Shown: positions 18,397 to 26,373 of the stretch, one piece after another | Position numbering within the stretch: position 1 is the first letter of the stretch | Layout: the number at the start of each line of letters is the position of its first letter | Assembly: GCF_004363555.1 (NCBI RefSeq) | Contig: NZ_SNZJ01000001.1 | Coordinates: 62,001-126,000, forward strand | From: Halomonas ventosae | Lineage (GTDB): Bacteria; Pseudomonadota; Gammaproteobacteria; Pseudomonadales; Halomonadaceae | DNA: 64,000 nt | Direction: 5' to 3' | Made by a program: the position numbers and the translations under genes | Notes under the pieces: model-generated | Databases searched by the model: none | The model's input: the letters and a program-made list of their open reading frames with translations, nothing else | Told to the model about the DNA's origin: nothing

Positions 18397-18573
18397 GCGG
18401 TCTCAATGACTAAGTATCGGCAGCGCAACATCGTCGGGCGCTGCATCGGCTGGATCAAGGAGCTGCGCCGTATCTGCACGCGCTACGATTATCTCGCCAG
18501 CAGTTTCCTGGTGATGGTATGCCTGGCCTGCATAGACCGTTGTTTGCGTGCAGACTTTTCAGACAAAACTTAG
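18397..18573 (+). mobile_element. IS5/IS1182-type transposase C-terminal scrap
   Basis: Directly continuing the frame of the IS3 remnant comes KYRQRNIVGRCIGWIKELRR, then TRYDYLASSFLVMVCLACIDR to a stop. The RN-x-(V/I)-x-R-x-(I/F)-x-x-(I/L)K...TRYD-LA-SFL-MV-LA pattern is the tail of IS5-group DDE transposases. Only about 55 codons remain, so this is a scar from a second insertion sequence abutting the first. Confidence 0.75.
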
Positions 18574-18597
18574 GCTGCTGATTTACTCAGAGGGACA

Positions 18598-19887
18598 ATG
18601 AAAGACATGACGGAACGCATGCGGTACGAGCGCCGACACTCGCGTTGGTATGAGGCCTTCCTGCTGGGGCTGCCTTTCCAGTTGATCGCCGGAGCGCTGG
18701 TGGTGGTGGGCCTTCCGTCGCTGGAACGATGGGGATGGGAGTTCTGGCATTATTTGCCCGCCGTGCGCCTCAATACCATCGTTGCGTGCGGTCTGGCCTT
18801 CATGTCGGTGCTGTTCACCCTGCGGCGATTGAATCGGTTTCCCGGGGCTCAGGTGTCGGGGTATATCGTGCCGGCGGTGTCGGTAGCTTACCTCGTCGTG
18901 GTGGCTATCCTGTTCTTTACGCGCGAGGACTATACGCGCCAGGTGCTGGGTGGCAGCTACCTGATGAGCCTGGTCTGGTTCTATCTGGCCTTCTTCCTGG
19001 GGCGGCGCTATCGGCGGATGAAGCTTGCCGTCGTGCCGGTGGGTCGAATCGACAACTTGTTGACGGAGAAAGGGGTCGATTTGCGTTGCCTGAAAAAACC
19101 TGACCTGGACGGTGTTCGCTACGATGGCATCGTGGCAGATCTGCGCGCCGAGGACCTTTCCCCCGAGTGGGAGAAGTTTCTGGCTCGCTGTACCTTGAAC
19201 CATATCCCCGTCTATCACGTTCGCCAGATCCAGGAGTCTCTCAGCGGGCGTGTCGAGGTCGAGCACCTGACCGAGAACGAATATGGCAGCCTGCTGCCGT
19301 CCTTCTTCTATCAGGGCTTCAAGCGTTGCGTTGACCTCGGGGCGGCACTGCTGTTGCTGCCGCTGATCGCACCGGTGATGCTGGCCATAGCCACAGCCAT
19401 TCGGCTGGACAGCCCGGGGCCTGCGCTGTTCGTCCAGCCGCGCATGGGCTTTCGCGGCGTGCCGTTTCGCGTCTACAAGTTTCGCAGTATGTACATTGAC
19501 CAGAAGGGGAGCGGCTTTACGGAAGGCGACGACGACCCGCGTATCACCCGGGTAGGGCGTTTCATTCGCAAGTGCCGGCTGGACGAACTGCCTCAGCTGT
19601 TCAATGTCATCAAGGGCGAAATGAGCTTCATCGGCCCGCGGCCGGAGTCTATGGAACTCTCCAAGTGGTATGAGCGTGACGTGCCCTTCTTCAGCTATCG
19701 CCACGTGGTGCGCCCGGGGATTTCCGGGTGGGCGCAGGTGGAGCAGGGCTATGCCGCCGAGGTTGACGGCATGACTACCAAGCTGCAGTACGATTTCTAC
19801 TACATCAAGCACTTCTCGCTGTGGCTGGATGTGCTGATCGCCTTCAAGACGCTGAAGACTATCGTCACCGGAGACGGGGCGAGGTGA
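18598..19887 (+). CDS. Polyprenyl-phosphate sugar-1-phosphate transferase (WbaP/WcaJ-like)
   Basis: A 429-residue, GC-rich integral membrane protein. Four hydrophobic segments in residues ~20-145 precede a soluble linker and a C-terminal bacterial sugar transferase domain from about residue 240: the re-entrant hydrophobic stretch LLLLPLIAPVM, then KFRSMY, DELPQLFNVIKGEMSFIGPRP and PGISGWAQV. This is the polyisoprenyl-phosphate hexose-1-phosphate transferase fold, which primes glycan synthesis on undecaprenyl phosphate at the inner membrane. It is distinct from the small PglC-type enzyme at 53168-53770, so the window carries two priming enzymes. A Rho-independent terminator follows. Confidence 0.88.
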   Translation: MKDMTERMRYERRHSRWYEAFLLGLPFQLIAGALVVVGLPSLERWGWEFWHYLPAVRLNTIVACGLAFMSVLFTLRRLNRFPGAQVSGYIVPAVSVAYLVVVAILFFTREDYTRQVLGGSYLMSLVWFYLAFFLGRRYRRMKLAVVPVGRIDNLLTEKGVDLRCLKKPDLDGVRYDGIVADLRAEDLSPEWEKFLARCTLNHIPVYHVRQIQESLSGRVEVEHLTENEYGSLLPSFFYQGFKRCVDLGAALLLLPLIAPVMLAIATAIRLDSPGPALFVQPRMGFRGVPFRVYKFRSMYIDQKGSGFTEGDDDPRITRVGRFIRKCRLDELPQLFNVIKGEMSFIGPRPESMELSKWYERDVPFFSYRHVVRPGISGWAQVEQGYAAEVDGMTTKLQYDFYYIKHFSLWLDVLIAFKTLKTIVTGDGAR

Positions 19888-19906
19888 AGCCGGCTCGATC
19901 TTCGGC

Positions 19907-19931
19907 AAAGCCCGGCCTGGTGCCGGGCTTT
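19907..19931 (+). terminator. Rho-independent terminator after the sugar transferase
   Basis: AAAGCCCGGC (19907-19916) pairs with GCCGGGCTTT (19922-19931) across a 5-base loop, followed by GTTGTCT. A strong 10-bp GC-rich stem directly after the priming transferase gene. Confidence 0.85.
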
Positions 19932-20033
19932 GTTGTCTCTGGCGCACAATTTTGCAGCCTCTAATATCATCGGGGTGGTTGCGATTGCTCGGTAAGGCCG
20001 CCATCATTCCCGCCTTTGAATTCTTGACGAGTG

Positions 20034-21410
20034 ATGCAGGCCGTGAAGCCCCCCCTTTCCCTTCTCGACCCCGGTGGATCAATCTCCTCCTGGCGATCTC
20101 CCCTTTGGCTGTGCTGGCTGGGCCTCTGTTGCACGATGCTCTATGCCGGACTGCGCCTGGCCGCTCCCGATATGGGCGAGCTAGCCGGTACGCTCATGGC
20201 CCTGACTGGCCTGTTCGCCGTGCTGCGCTGGGGCCGGGGTATCCGGAGTGGCGGGGCACTATGGTTGCTGCTGGCGGTCATCGTCATCCAGCTCGTCAGC
20301 TGGGTGGGGGGATACCTTCACCATCCCCAGTGGATGACGGACACCCCCCAGCTCGACCGGCTGGCCAAGTGGTTCCTGTTCATCGGCCTGGCCTGGTGGC
20401 TGGGTGGGAGTACTCGGGCCACGCTGCTGGCTTGGGGGCTGGCCTTGGTCGGCCTGATGGCGGTGGTCTGGCTAATCGACGGTAACCTGACCCACTGGCA
20501 ACTCGGGCTGAACGGCAGGCGCGTGGACTTCGGCATCCGCAATGCCCAGCACACGGCCCTGTTCTTCGGTGCGGCGCTGATCGGTCTGATCTGCTTTGCC
20601 AGGCGTTGCCTGGCACCTGGCCGGATGGCCTGGCTGCGACGACTGGGATGGGGGTTCGCCGTGGGCTCCTGCCTGGTGGGGATCGGGATTACCCAGACCC
20701 GTGCAGTGTGGCTGGCCATGATGGTGGTGCTGATCGTGATGGCGGCCGTCATCGCCCTGCATGCCTATGCGGTGGGCCATAGGGGCCGCTGGGGCAAGCC
20801 AGCCCTGGTGGGCGTAGTGCTGTTGGTCATCGCTGTTGTCGCCTCGGGGTGGTGGTTTCAGGGCGCCGTGGAGAAGCGGCTGGAAGCTGAGCGCAGCGTG
20901 ATCACCCAGGCCCTGGAAGACGACTGGAAGACCCTCTCCTACAGTAGCATCGGCAATCGCCTGCTTTCCTGGCGGGCCTCGGTCGAGTGGATCAAGGAGC
21001 GTCCGCTGATTGGCTGGGGCGAGGAGGGGCGCAGCCTGGTGACGACCGAGACCGATTGGCTCCCCAGGCAGACTCGCGAGAATTATGGCCACCTGCATAA
21101 TATCTTCCTGGAGTTGCTGGTCAGCTACGGCCTGCTGGGGGTGATGGCGATCGGGGCCCTGGTGGGCTGGGTCGGCATTGGGACCTGGAAGGCCTGGCGG
21201 GGTGGCACGATGCCGGACGACATGGCGCTGTTCGGGCTGGCATTCTTCGTCTTCTATTTTATCGTTGGCCAGTTCGAGTCCTACAGCTTCTTCTGGACGG
21301 GCTCCTACCTGCAGAACCTGGTGTTGGGGGGGCTGGTGACGCATATCTGGCGCTGGCAGGTGGAGAGCGGTCAGCGCATCTTTCCTGCCATCTTCCGCAA
21401 GGAGGCGTGA
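20034..21410 (+). CDS. O-antigen ligase/polymerase family membrane protein (WaaL-like)
   Basis: A 458-residue, GC-rich protein with roughly ten to twelve membrane segments. The long loop contains NRLLSWRASVEWIKERPLIG and WGEEGRS...NYGHLHNIFLELLVSYGLLG; the R-x3-W pattern and the HxHN-type segment HLHN are hallmarks of the WaaL/Wzy superfamily. It probably joins undecaprenyl-linked glycan to lipid A-core. ATG at 20034 directly follows a GTG in the same frame. It overlaps the next gene by one base (TGATG) and heads a probable LPS-assembly operon with the GT4 and unknown gene. Confidence 0.8.
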   Translation: MQAVKPPLSLLDPGGSISSWRSPLWLCWLGLCCTMLYAGLRLAAPDMGELAGTLMALTGLFAVLRWGRGIRSGGALWLLLAVIVIQLVSWVGGYLHHPQWMTDTPQLDRLAKWFLFIGLAWWLGGSTRATLLAWGLALVGLMAVVWLIDGNLTHWQLGLNGRRVDFGIRNAQHTALFFGAALIGLICFARRCLAPGRMAWLRRLGWGFAVGSCLVGIGITQTRAVWLAMMVVLIVMAAVIALHAYAVGHRGRWGKPALVGVVLLVIAVVASGWWFQGAVEKRLEAERSVITQALEDDWKTLSYSSIGNRLLSWRASVEWIKERPLIGWGEEGRSLVTTETDWLPRQTRENYGHLHNIFLELLVSYGLLGVMAIGALVGWVGIGTWKAWRGGTMPDDMALFGLAFFVFYFIVGQFESYSFFWTGSYLQNLVLGGLVTHIWRWQVESGQRIFPAIFRKEA

Positions 21411-22567
21411 TGCGTACCCTGGTGGTGGTTCGTTCGCTGAAGATGGGGGGCATGGAGCGGGTGGCGGTGAACCTGGCCGATGCCTTCGCCCAGGCGGGGC
21501 ACGAGAGCCACCTGCTGAGCTTTCGCCGAGTGGAAAAGGGCTTGGCGCCGGAGCACCCTGAGGTGCAGCAGCACCACCTGGCACTGCGCTGGTGGGCCCG
21601 AGTCACCGGCATTGGCCTGCTGCTGGAACTGCTGGTGCGGTTGTTCGTGAACCCGGTGGTGAAGCGCTCGCTTTTCCTGGGCAGCGGGATCATGGGCGGC
21701 GTGGTGTTTCGGGTCTGGCTCAAGGCCTTCGAGCGTCGCCATGGCCAGGTGGATCGTATCGTCTTTCGTGGGGTCGGCACCTTCGAGCTGGTATGGACCT
21801 TCCGCGACGACCGGGCGCGCTATGTGCTGGAGAATATCCTGCACGTGCGTGGCGTGACCTGGCAACGCAGGCTGTTTGCGCGTTGCCTCTACCACCGACG
21901 CCATCTGGTGACCGTCTCCCAGGGGGTGGCCGAGAGTGTGCAGGAGGCCATGCGTGCCTGGTACTTCTCGCCGGCCTCAGTCGATGTCATCCCCAATCCC
22001 TGCCCGATCGAGAGTATTCGCAGGCAGATGCGGGAGCCCGAGCCCGATCTGCCTGAGGGGCCCTATATCGTCAACGTTGCGCGCCTGGTCCCGGCCAAGG
22101 ACCAGGCCCTGCTGCTGCACGCCTATGCCCGTTCCGGGGTGGCGCTTCCCCTGGTGCTGGTGGGCGATGGCCAGGAGCGTGGCCGGCTGGAGAGCCTGGC
22201 TAGGGAACTGGGCATCGCCGAGCGGGTGCGTTTCGCCGGCCAGCGTGCGAACCCCTATCCGTGGATGCATCATGCCCGGCTGTTCGTGTTGAGTTCTCGC
22301 TTCGAGGGCATGGGCATCGTGCTGTTCGAGGCGCTGGGATGTGCTACGCCGGTGCTCAGTGTGGACTGCCCGGGTGGCATCCGCGAGATCCTCAAGGGCG
22401 AGCTGGAAGCGAGCATCGTACCCCATGACGAGGCGAGCCTAGCCGAGGGAATCCGCACGGCCGTGAAAGGTGAGAAGCCGCCGATCGATGAGCGCTGGCT
22501 GGATGACTTCCGGCCCGAGACGGTGGCGAGCCGTTTCGTTACAGAGGGTGGTCAGGGCCAGTCATGA
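21410..22567 (+). CDS. GT4 family glycosyltransferase
   Basis: A 385-residue GT-B enzyme. LKMGGMERVAVNLADAF at the N-terminus, NVARLVPAKDQALLLHAY, LVGDGQERGRLE and the donor-binding RFEGMGIVLFEALGCATPVLS are all family-4 features. It overlaps the WaaL-like gene by one base and the next gene by four, so it is part of the same operon. Neighbouring WaaL-like and LPS-kinase-like genes suggest it acts in lipid A-core assembly, but the sugar transferred is unknown. GC-rich and well adapted to the presumed host. Confidence 0.88.
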   Translation: MRTLVVVRSLKMGGMERVAVNLADAFAQAGHESHLLSFRRVEKGLAPEHPEVQQHHLALRWWARVTGIGLLLELLVRLFVNPVVKRSLFLGSGIMGGVVFRVWLKAFERRHGQVDRIVFRGVGTFELVWTFRDDRARYVLENILHVRGVTWQRRLFARCLYHRRHLVTVSQGVAESVQEAMRAWYFSPASVDVIPNPCPIESIRRQMREPEPDLPEGPYIVNVARLVPAKDQALLLHAYARSGVALPLVLVGDGQERGRLESLARELGIAERVRFAGQRANPYPWMHHARLFVLSSRFEGMGIVLFEALGCATPVLSVDCPGGIREILKGELEASIVPHDEASLAEGIRTAVKGEKPPIDERWLDDFRPETVASRFVTEGGQGQS

Positions 22568-23451
22568 AGCGACCGTTGGCCATGCCTCCCGGTAGTGACC
22601 CGGCGTTCGCACCGCTGGCGGATCCCCGCATGTACTGGCCCGTGCAGCGTGCTCGCCTGCAATGGGCGGTGCGCGCAGCCTTCCAGTCGTATGTGGGAAT
22701 CCCACTTGAGCGGTTGCTGTTCGGCGCCTGGGCACATGGCCTGCCTGGCGCCGCTCAGGTGGAAAGATTCGGCCTTCCGCGTCGGATCATCGAGCGGGAA
22801 CTGGGGAGCGACCTCGTGGTGCGTGTGGATCCCCGCCAGTTGATTCGCAGCACCCACTGGTGGGGGGTGCCCAAGCATCGTCGACCCTCGCCCACGGTGT
22901 TCATCTGGGATGGTCGCTGGGACCTGCGGCGTGGCGATCTGCGTCTGGGGTCGCGCTACCGCTTCATCAGCGACCTGGACGAGCATCGCCATGACTTGAC
23001 CGGTAGCGAGGCCTTCCATGCGTACAAGGCACGACTGGAGGCAGGCAGGCCCTGGCGTTCCCACCAGAAGGGCGTGCTGCTGGATAGCGAAGCGCGAATC
23101 CTCGCCTACCTGGGTGTGTACTTGAGCTTCATGGATGACATGGCCGTGCGTGGCTTCGATGCCTGGCGTGGCAAGGATGCCTTGGGCGTGGCCGTCACCC
23201 GGGAAGGGCGCCTGCTCAAGATCAACCGTGGTCTGCATCGCCTGGCCATGGCGCAGCGGATGGGGCTCGACTCCTTGCCGGTGATGGTCAAGGCCGTGCA
23301 CCGTAAATGGTGGCAGGAGGTCACGGCGGGTACGACCGGTAGGGCGGCCCTGCAGCGGGTCACCGAGGCGTTGACGACCTGCAAGCCGGAAACCGCGCCG
23401 GGTGAGCTGGACCCGGCTGCAGGTCAGGAATCCGGAAGTGCATCCAGGTAG
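22564..23451 (+). CDS. Unknown protein with a ParB-like 'recognition' segment
   Basis: A 295-residue, Arg- and Trp-rich soluble protein I cannot assign to a named family. The middle contains KGVLLDSEARILAYLGVYL, and residues ~205-250 read VTREGRLLKINRGLHRLAMA, then GLDSLPVMVKAVHRKWW; the Gly-x-His-Arg-x-Ala...Gly-Leu-x-x-(L/I)-Pro-Val pattern recalls ParB/sulfiredoxin-like domains, which bind or hydrolyse nucleotides. It overlaps the GT4 gene by four bases and converges with the kinase gene, overlapping its 3' end by 28 bases. Its operon position implies a role in LPS or glycan assembly. The ParB likeness is tentative. Confidence 0.7.
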   Translation: MKRPLAMPPGSDPAFAPLADPRMYWPVQRARLQWAVRAAFQSYVGIPLERLLFGAWAHGLPGAAQVERFGLPRRIIERELGSDLVVRVDPRQLIRSTHWWGVPKHRRPSPTVFIWDGRWDLRRGDLRLGSRYRFISDLDEHRHDLTGSEAFHAYKARLEAGRPWRSHQKGVLLDSEARILAYLGVYLSFMDDMAVRGFDAWRGKDALGVAVTREGRLLKINRGLHRLAMAQRMGLDSLPVMVKAVHRKWWQEVTAGTTGRAALQRVTEALTTCKPETAPGELDPAAGQESGSASR

Positions 23452-24143
23452 CTCCCTTTTAGTAATTCTTCAGCTCGCCGTCGGTACCCTTCGCCCCCGA
23501 GCTTGTTTGCCCTCAGAGTCTCCCTGAGCGCCGGCCATTGGTCGGCGTTTTTCGTTGGTAGCCGGCGCAGGTGTGCGTCGATCCAGACGATGTGGTCGTC
23601 TCGGTCGATCAGCAGGTTGTTGTAGTGCAGGTCGCGGTGGGTGTAACCGGTATGGGCGAGCTGGGCGACCTCGCCGCAGAAGCGAGCCAGGAACGCCAGT
23701 CGTCCTTCCTCGTTCAGATCTTCGAACACCTCGCCGCCGGGCCTGGCATCTTGCAGGTGTTCCATCAGGAGCAAGGAGGCGTTGCGGTTGCCGGGATTGA
23801 GCGAGATCCCCCAGCCGTGGCAGCGGGGTGTCTTCAAACCGGCCCGGCGAAGGATTTGCAGGCTAGTAAACTCCTTGCGTGCATCGGTCTGTGCCAGCCA
23901 GCGCTTCTCCAGGTAGTCGCGCAGCAGCCACTTCAGCGGCGCCTGCCGCCTCATGTATTTGTCGGGTACCACCTTGGCGAGGATCTGCCGGTCGGCCGAC
24001 AGGAAGAAGCGGCTGCTGCCTAATGCCTCGAAAGCCTCGGTGGTGGTGGTGCTGGCCAGAGCCAGCCTGCCCGGCAGGCCGTCGGGATGGAAGACCAGGT
24101 AGCGTCGTCGGCGGTCGTTGAAGGGAATATCCAGCAGCTTCAC
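23424..24143 (-). CDS. Lipopolysaccharide (Kdo/WaaP-type) kinase-like protein
   Basis: A 239-residue protein kinase-fold protein. The catalytic loop is HTGYTHRDLHYNNLLI (HRDLHxxN) followed by the metal-binding Asp in IVWIDAHLR, and an N-terminal lobe Lys is present in ILAKVVPDKY. These are features of the Kdo kinase/WaaP/InaA group, which phosphorylate LPS core sugars at the cytoplasmic face. GTG start at 24143 with AGGA seven bases upstream. It is transcribed towards the WaaL operon, overlapping it tail to tail. In the halophile context it may phosphorylate core heptose or Kdo; substrate is inferred. Confidence 0.78.
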   Translation of the reverse strand: MKLLDIPFNDRRRRYLVFHPDGLPGRLALASTTTTEAFEALGSSRFFLSADRQILAKVVPDKYMRRQAPLKWLLRDYLEKRWLAQTDARKEFTSLQILRRAGLKTPRCHGWGISLNPGNRNASLLLMEHLQDARPGGEVFEDLNEEGRLAFLARFCGEVAQLAHTGYTHRDLHYNNLLIDRDDHIVWIDAHLRRLPTKNADQWPALRETLRANKLGGEGYRRRAEELLKGSYLDALPDS

Positions 24144-24539
24144 GTCATGTCCTGATTATTCAGTTTTTCTTATCACGGTGCCTCAATCTGGGGCAGCACG
24201 CTTTCCTCGAGTAACTGCCGTTAGTGGCGTGTCTCGATCTCGAAGGGGCCTGGTCCATGCGAACGATCGCATTGGCCGGGCCTTTTTCGTTTTCAAGCGC
24301 CAGCCGATAGTCGGCGATGATGAAGGCATAGCGTTTTCGGGCCACCCACGCCTCCCGGGATAGTGAATGCGCTGAATGCTACCACAGCCGGTGAAGGGCG
24401 TGCGCAGCGCGTCTATCTGGCTGGCGAGTCGGGCCCTGATAGCCCCTTACCCCATATGCGCTCTACAATATTGGCCATGGCAGCCCGGTATCACTGAGGG
24501 CGCTCATCGGGGCGTGGGACTTGGCCATTGGTGCGATTT
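24144..24539. other. Intergenic region upstream of the LPS kinase
   Basis: About 400 bases. A minus-strand frame from 24345 to 24160 begins GTG after a GGGAGG and reads ARKRYAFIIADYRLALENEK, which might be a small gene ahead of the kinase, but its second half looks non-coding, so it is not called. Nothing else is recognised. Confidence 0.4.
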
Positions 24540-24690
24540 CCGGCTCATGCAGTCGGGACGTACCCCGCCCCCGGGGCGGATACCCAGGCCTTGTACAATG
24601 CCACGGGGTATCGGCCCCGTGTGGGTGTGGAGGAGGGTGTGAGGCGCTTCGTGGAGTGGTACCGCGGGTTCTATGGGGTGTGGGGCATAC
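24540..24690 (+). pseudogene. 3' scrap of a UDP-glucuronate 4-epimerase
   Basis: The plus strand reads ADTQALYNATGYRPRVGVEE, then GVRRFVEWYRGFYGV, which is the characteristic end of CapI/LpsL-type UDP-glucuronate 4-epimerases (GY-x-P-x-x-x-(V/I)-E-x-G-(V/I)-x-RFV-W-Y--(Y/F)YG). Just upstream, in another frame, MQSG precedes it, matching the usual MQPGDVP, with a small frameshift between. Nothing of the NAD-binding domain remains. It lies right before ugd, whose product UDP-glucuronate is the substrate of this enzyme, so an original epimerase-ugd pair has lost its first member. Confidence 0.75.
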
Positions 24691-24695
24691 CTCTA

Positions 24696-24827
24696 TCGCC
24701 GTGCAAGTCGAGTCGTCGAACTGACGGCTCCCACAATGCGTCTTTTTGGCCGGAATGCGGTTGTAGGAGCACTGCTTGCAGCGCGAAGGGGAGGCGGGCC
24801 ATCGCCGTGCAAGCACAGCTCCCACAA
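24696..24827. repeat. REP-like repeat cluster (TCGCCGTGCAAG...GCTCCCACAA)
   Basis: Three related, partly inverted units: TCGCCGTGCAAG at 24696-24707 with GGCTCCCACAA at 24726-24736; an inverted degenerate unit starting TTGTAGGAGCACTGCTTGCA at 24761; and TCGCCGTGCAAGCACAGCTC at 24802, ending CCCACAA at 24827. The same unit occurs at 60485-60552. This is the layout of REP/BIME elements found between genes in Pseudomonas- and Halomonas-type genomes. Confidence 0.8.
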
Positions 24828-24880
24828 CGACCGCATCCACTGAACAGAACAGTTGAACAGGACAGATCGGGAGACAGGGA

Positions 24881-26224
24881 ATGAAGATCACCATTTTCGG
24901 AACGGGCTACGTGGGGCTGGTGACCGGCACCTGCCTGGCCGACGTCGGCCATGACGTGCTGTGCATGGACGTGGACGCGGAAAAGATCGCGCGGCTGGAG
25001 GGCGGCGAGATTCCCATCTTCGAGCCGGGGCTCGAGACGATGGTCAAGACCAACGTGGAGGCGGGACGGCTGCGCTTCACCACCGACCCGGCGGCGGCGG
25101 TGGCCTTCGGTACGCTGCAGTTCATCGCCGTGGGCACGCCGCCCGACGAGGATGGCAGCGCCGATCTGAAGTACGTGCTGGCGGTGGCCGAGACCATTGG
25201 CCAGCACATGACGGGCTACACGGTCATCGTCGACAAGTCCACCGTGCCGGTGGGCACCGCCGACCGGGTGCGCGAGACAGTGGCCGGCGCGCTCCAGGCC
25301 CGCGGCGAGGCGATGGACTTCGATGTCTGCTCCAATCCGGAGTTCCTCAAGGAGGGCGCAGCCATCCAGGACTTCACCCAGGGGGCCCGGATCATCGTCG
25401 GCACCGAGTCCGAGCGGGTGAAGACGCTGATGCGCGAGTGCTATGCCCCCTACATTCGCTTGCACGACAAGCTGATGTTCATGGACGTGCGGGCGGCGGA
25501 GCTGACCAAGTATGCCGCCAACGCCATGCTGGCCACCAAGATCAGCTTCATGAACGAGATCGCCAACCTGGCCGAGCGGTTGGGGGCCGACGTGGAGCAG
25601 GTGCGTCGCGGGATCGGTTCGGACCCGCGCATCGGCTACCAGTTCATCTACCCGGGCTGCGGCTATGGCGGCTCCTGCTTCCCCAAGGACGTGCAGGCGC
25701 TGGCGCGCACCGCCGGCGACGTGGACTACCAGGCCGAGCTGCTGACCGCGGTGGAGGGCGTAAACCGGCGCCAGAAGCGGACCCTGTTCACCAAGCTGGC
25801 CCAGGCCCTCGGCGGGGAGCTTGCCGGCAGGACCGTCGCCCTGTGGGGTCTGGCCTTCAAGCCCAATACCGACGACATGCGTGACGCGCCCAGCCGCACC
25901 CTGATGGAGGCGCTGTGGGAGGCCGGTGCCAAGGTGCAGGCCTACGACCCCGAGGCGATGAAGGAGTGCCGCCGGCTCTATGGTGAGCGCGACGACCTGC
26001 TGCTGGCGGGGGATCGCATCCAGGCGGTGAAGGGCGCCGATGCCCTGGTGATCTGCACCGAGTGGAAGGAGTTCCGCACCCTGGATTTCGCCTGGCTGAA
26101 GCAGCAACTGGGCATGGGGGTGGTCGTCGATGGCCGCAACCTCTTCGAGCCGGACGCGGTCAGGGCCGCCGGGCTGCGCTACTTCGCCGTGGGGCGGGGC
26201 GATTCCCTCACCGCGCCGAGGTAA
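24881..26224 (+). CDS. ugd: UDP-glucose 6-dehydrogenase
   Basis: A complete 447-residue enzyme: NAD-binding [20 protein letters not shown], the STVPVGT motif, [10 protein letters not shown], Lys in [10 protein letters not shown] and the catalytic cysteine loop [10 protein letters not shown]. It oxidises UDP-glucose to UDP-glucuronate, a precursor of acidic surface polysaccharides. GC-rich and intact, it can cover for the broken copy at 16837-17745. It follows a REP cluster and an epimerase scrap and ends in a strong terminator, so it is probably a single-gene transcript today. Confidence 0.95.
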   Translation: MKITIFGTGYVGLVTGTCLADVGHDVLCMDVDAEKIARLEGGEIPIFEPGLETMVKTNVEAGRLRFTTDPAAAVAFGTLQFIAVGTPPDEDGSADLKYVLAVAETIGQHMTGYTVIVDKSTVPVGTADRVRETVAGALQARGEAMDFDVCSNPEFLKEGAAIQDFTQGARIIVGTESERVKTLMRECYAPYIRLHDKLMFMDVRAAELTKYAANAMLATKISFMNEIANLAERLGADVEQVRRGIGSDPRIGYQFIYPGCGYGGSCFPKDVQALARTAGDVDYQAELLTAVEGVNRRQKRTLFTKLAQALGGELAGRTVALWGLAFKPNTDDMRDAPSRTLMEALWEAGAKVQAYDPEAMKECRRLYGERDDLLLAGDRIQAVKGADALVICTEWKEFRTLDFAWLKQQLGMGVVVDGRNLFEPDAVRAAGLRYFAVGRGDSLTAPR

Positions 26225-26236
26225 CTCTGTGCCGAT

Positions 26237-26271
26237 AACCCCGAGAGGGCGCGGATGTCGCTTTCGGGGTT
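26237..26271. terminator. Terminator after ugd, possibly bidirectional
   Basis: AACCCCGA (26237-26244) pairs with TCGGGGTT (26264-26271), with extra GAG/CTT-type pairing inside the loop, followed by TTCGTCTC. It lies between convergent ugd and the acyltransferase gene. Confidence 0.75.
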
Positions 26272-26373
26272 TTCGTCTCTATTATGGTTGGCATACTCAA
26301 TGAGGTACATGATGCTACCCGAGTTGGCAACTGGGCCAAGTACAGCAGGCTATTATCCCATCATTCCCTGAAT

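Noticed and set aside
18583..20082. Long minus-strand open frame (~499 codons) opposite the WbaP-like gene
   Set aside because: His/Gln/Arg-rich low-complexity translation with no family likeness; it mirrors the GC-rich plus-strand gene, which has all sugar transferase motifs.
24160..24345. Minus-strand 61-codon frame ahead of the LPS kinase
   Set aside because: A GGGAGG and GTG start look fair, but the second half has non-protein composition and no family was recognised.
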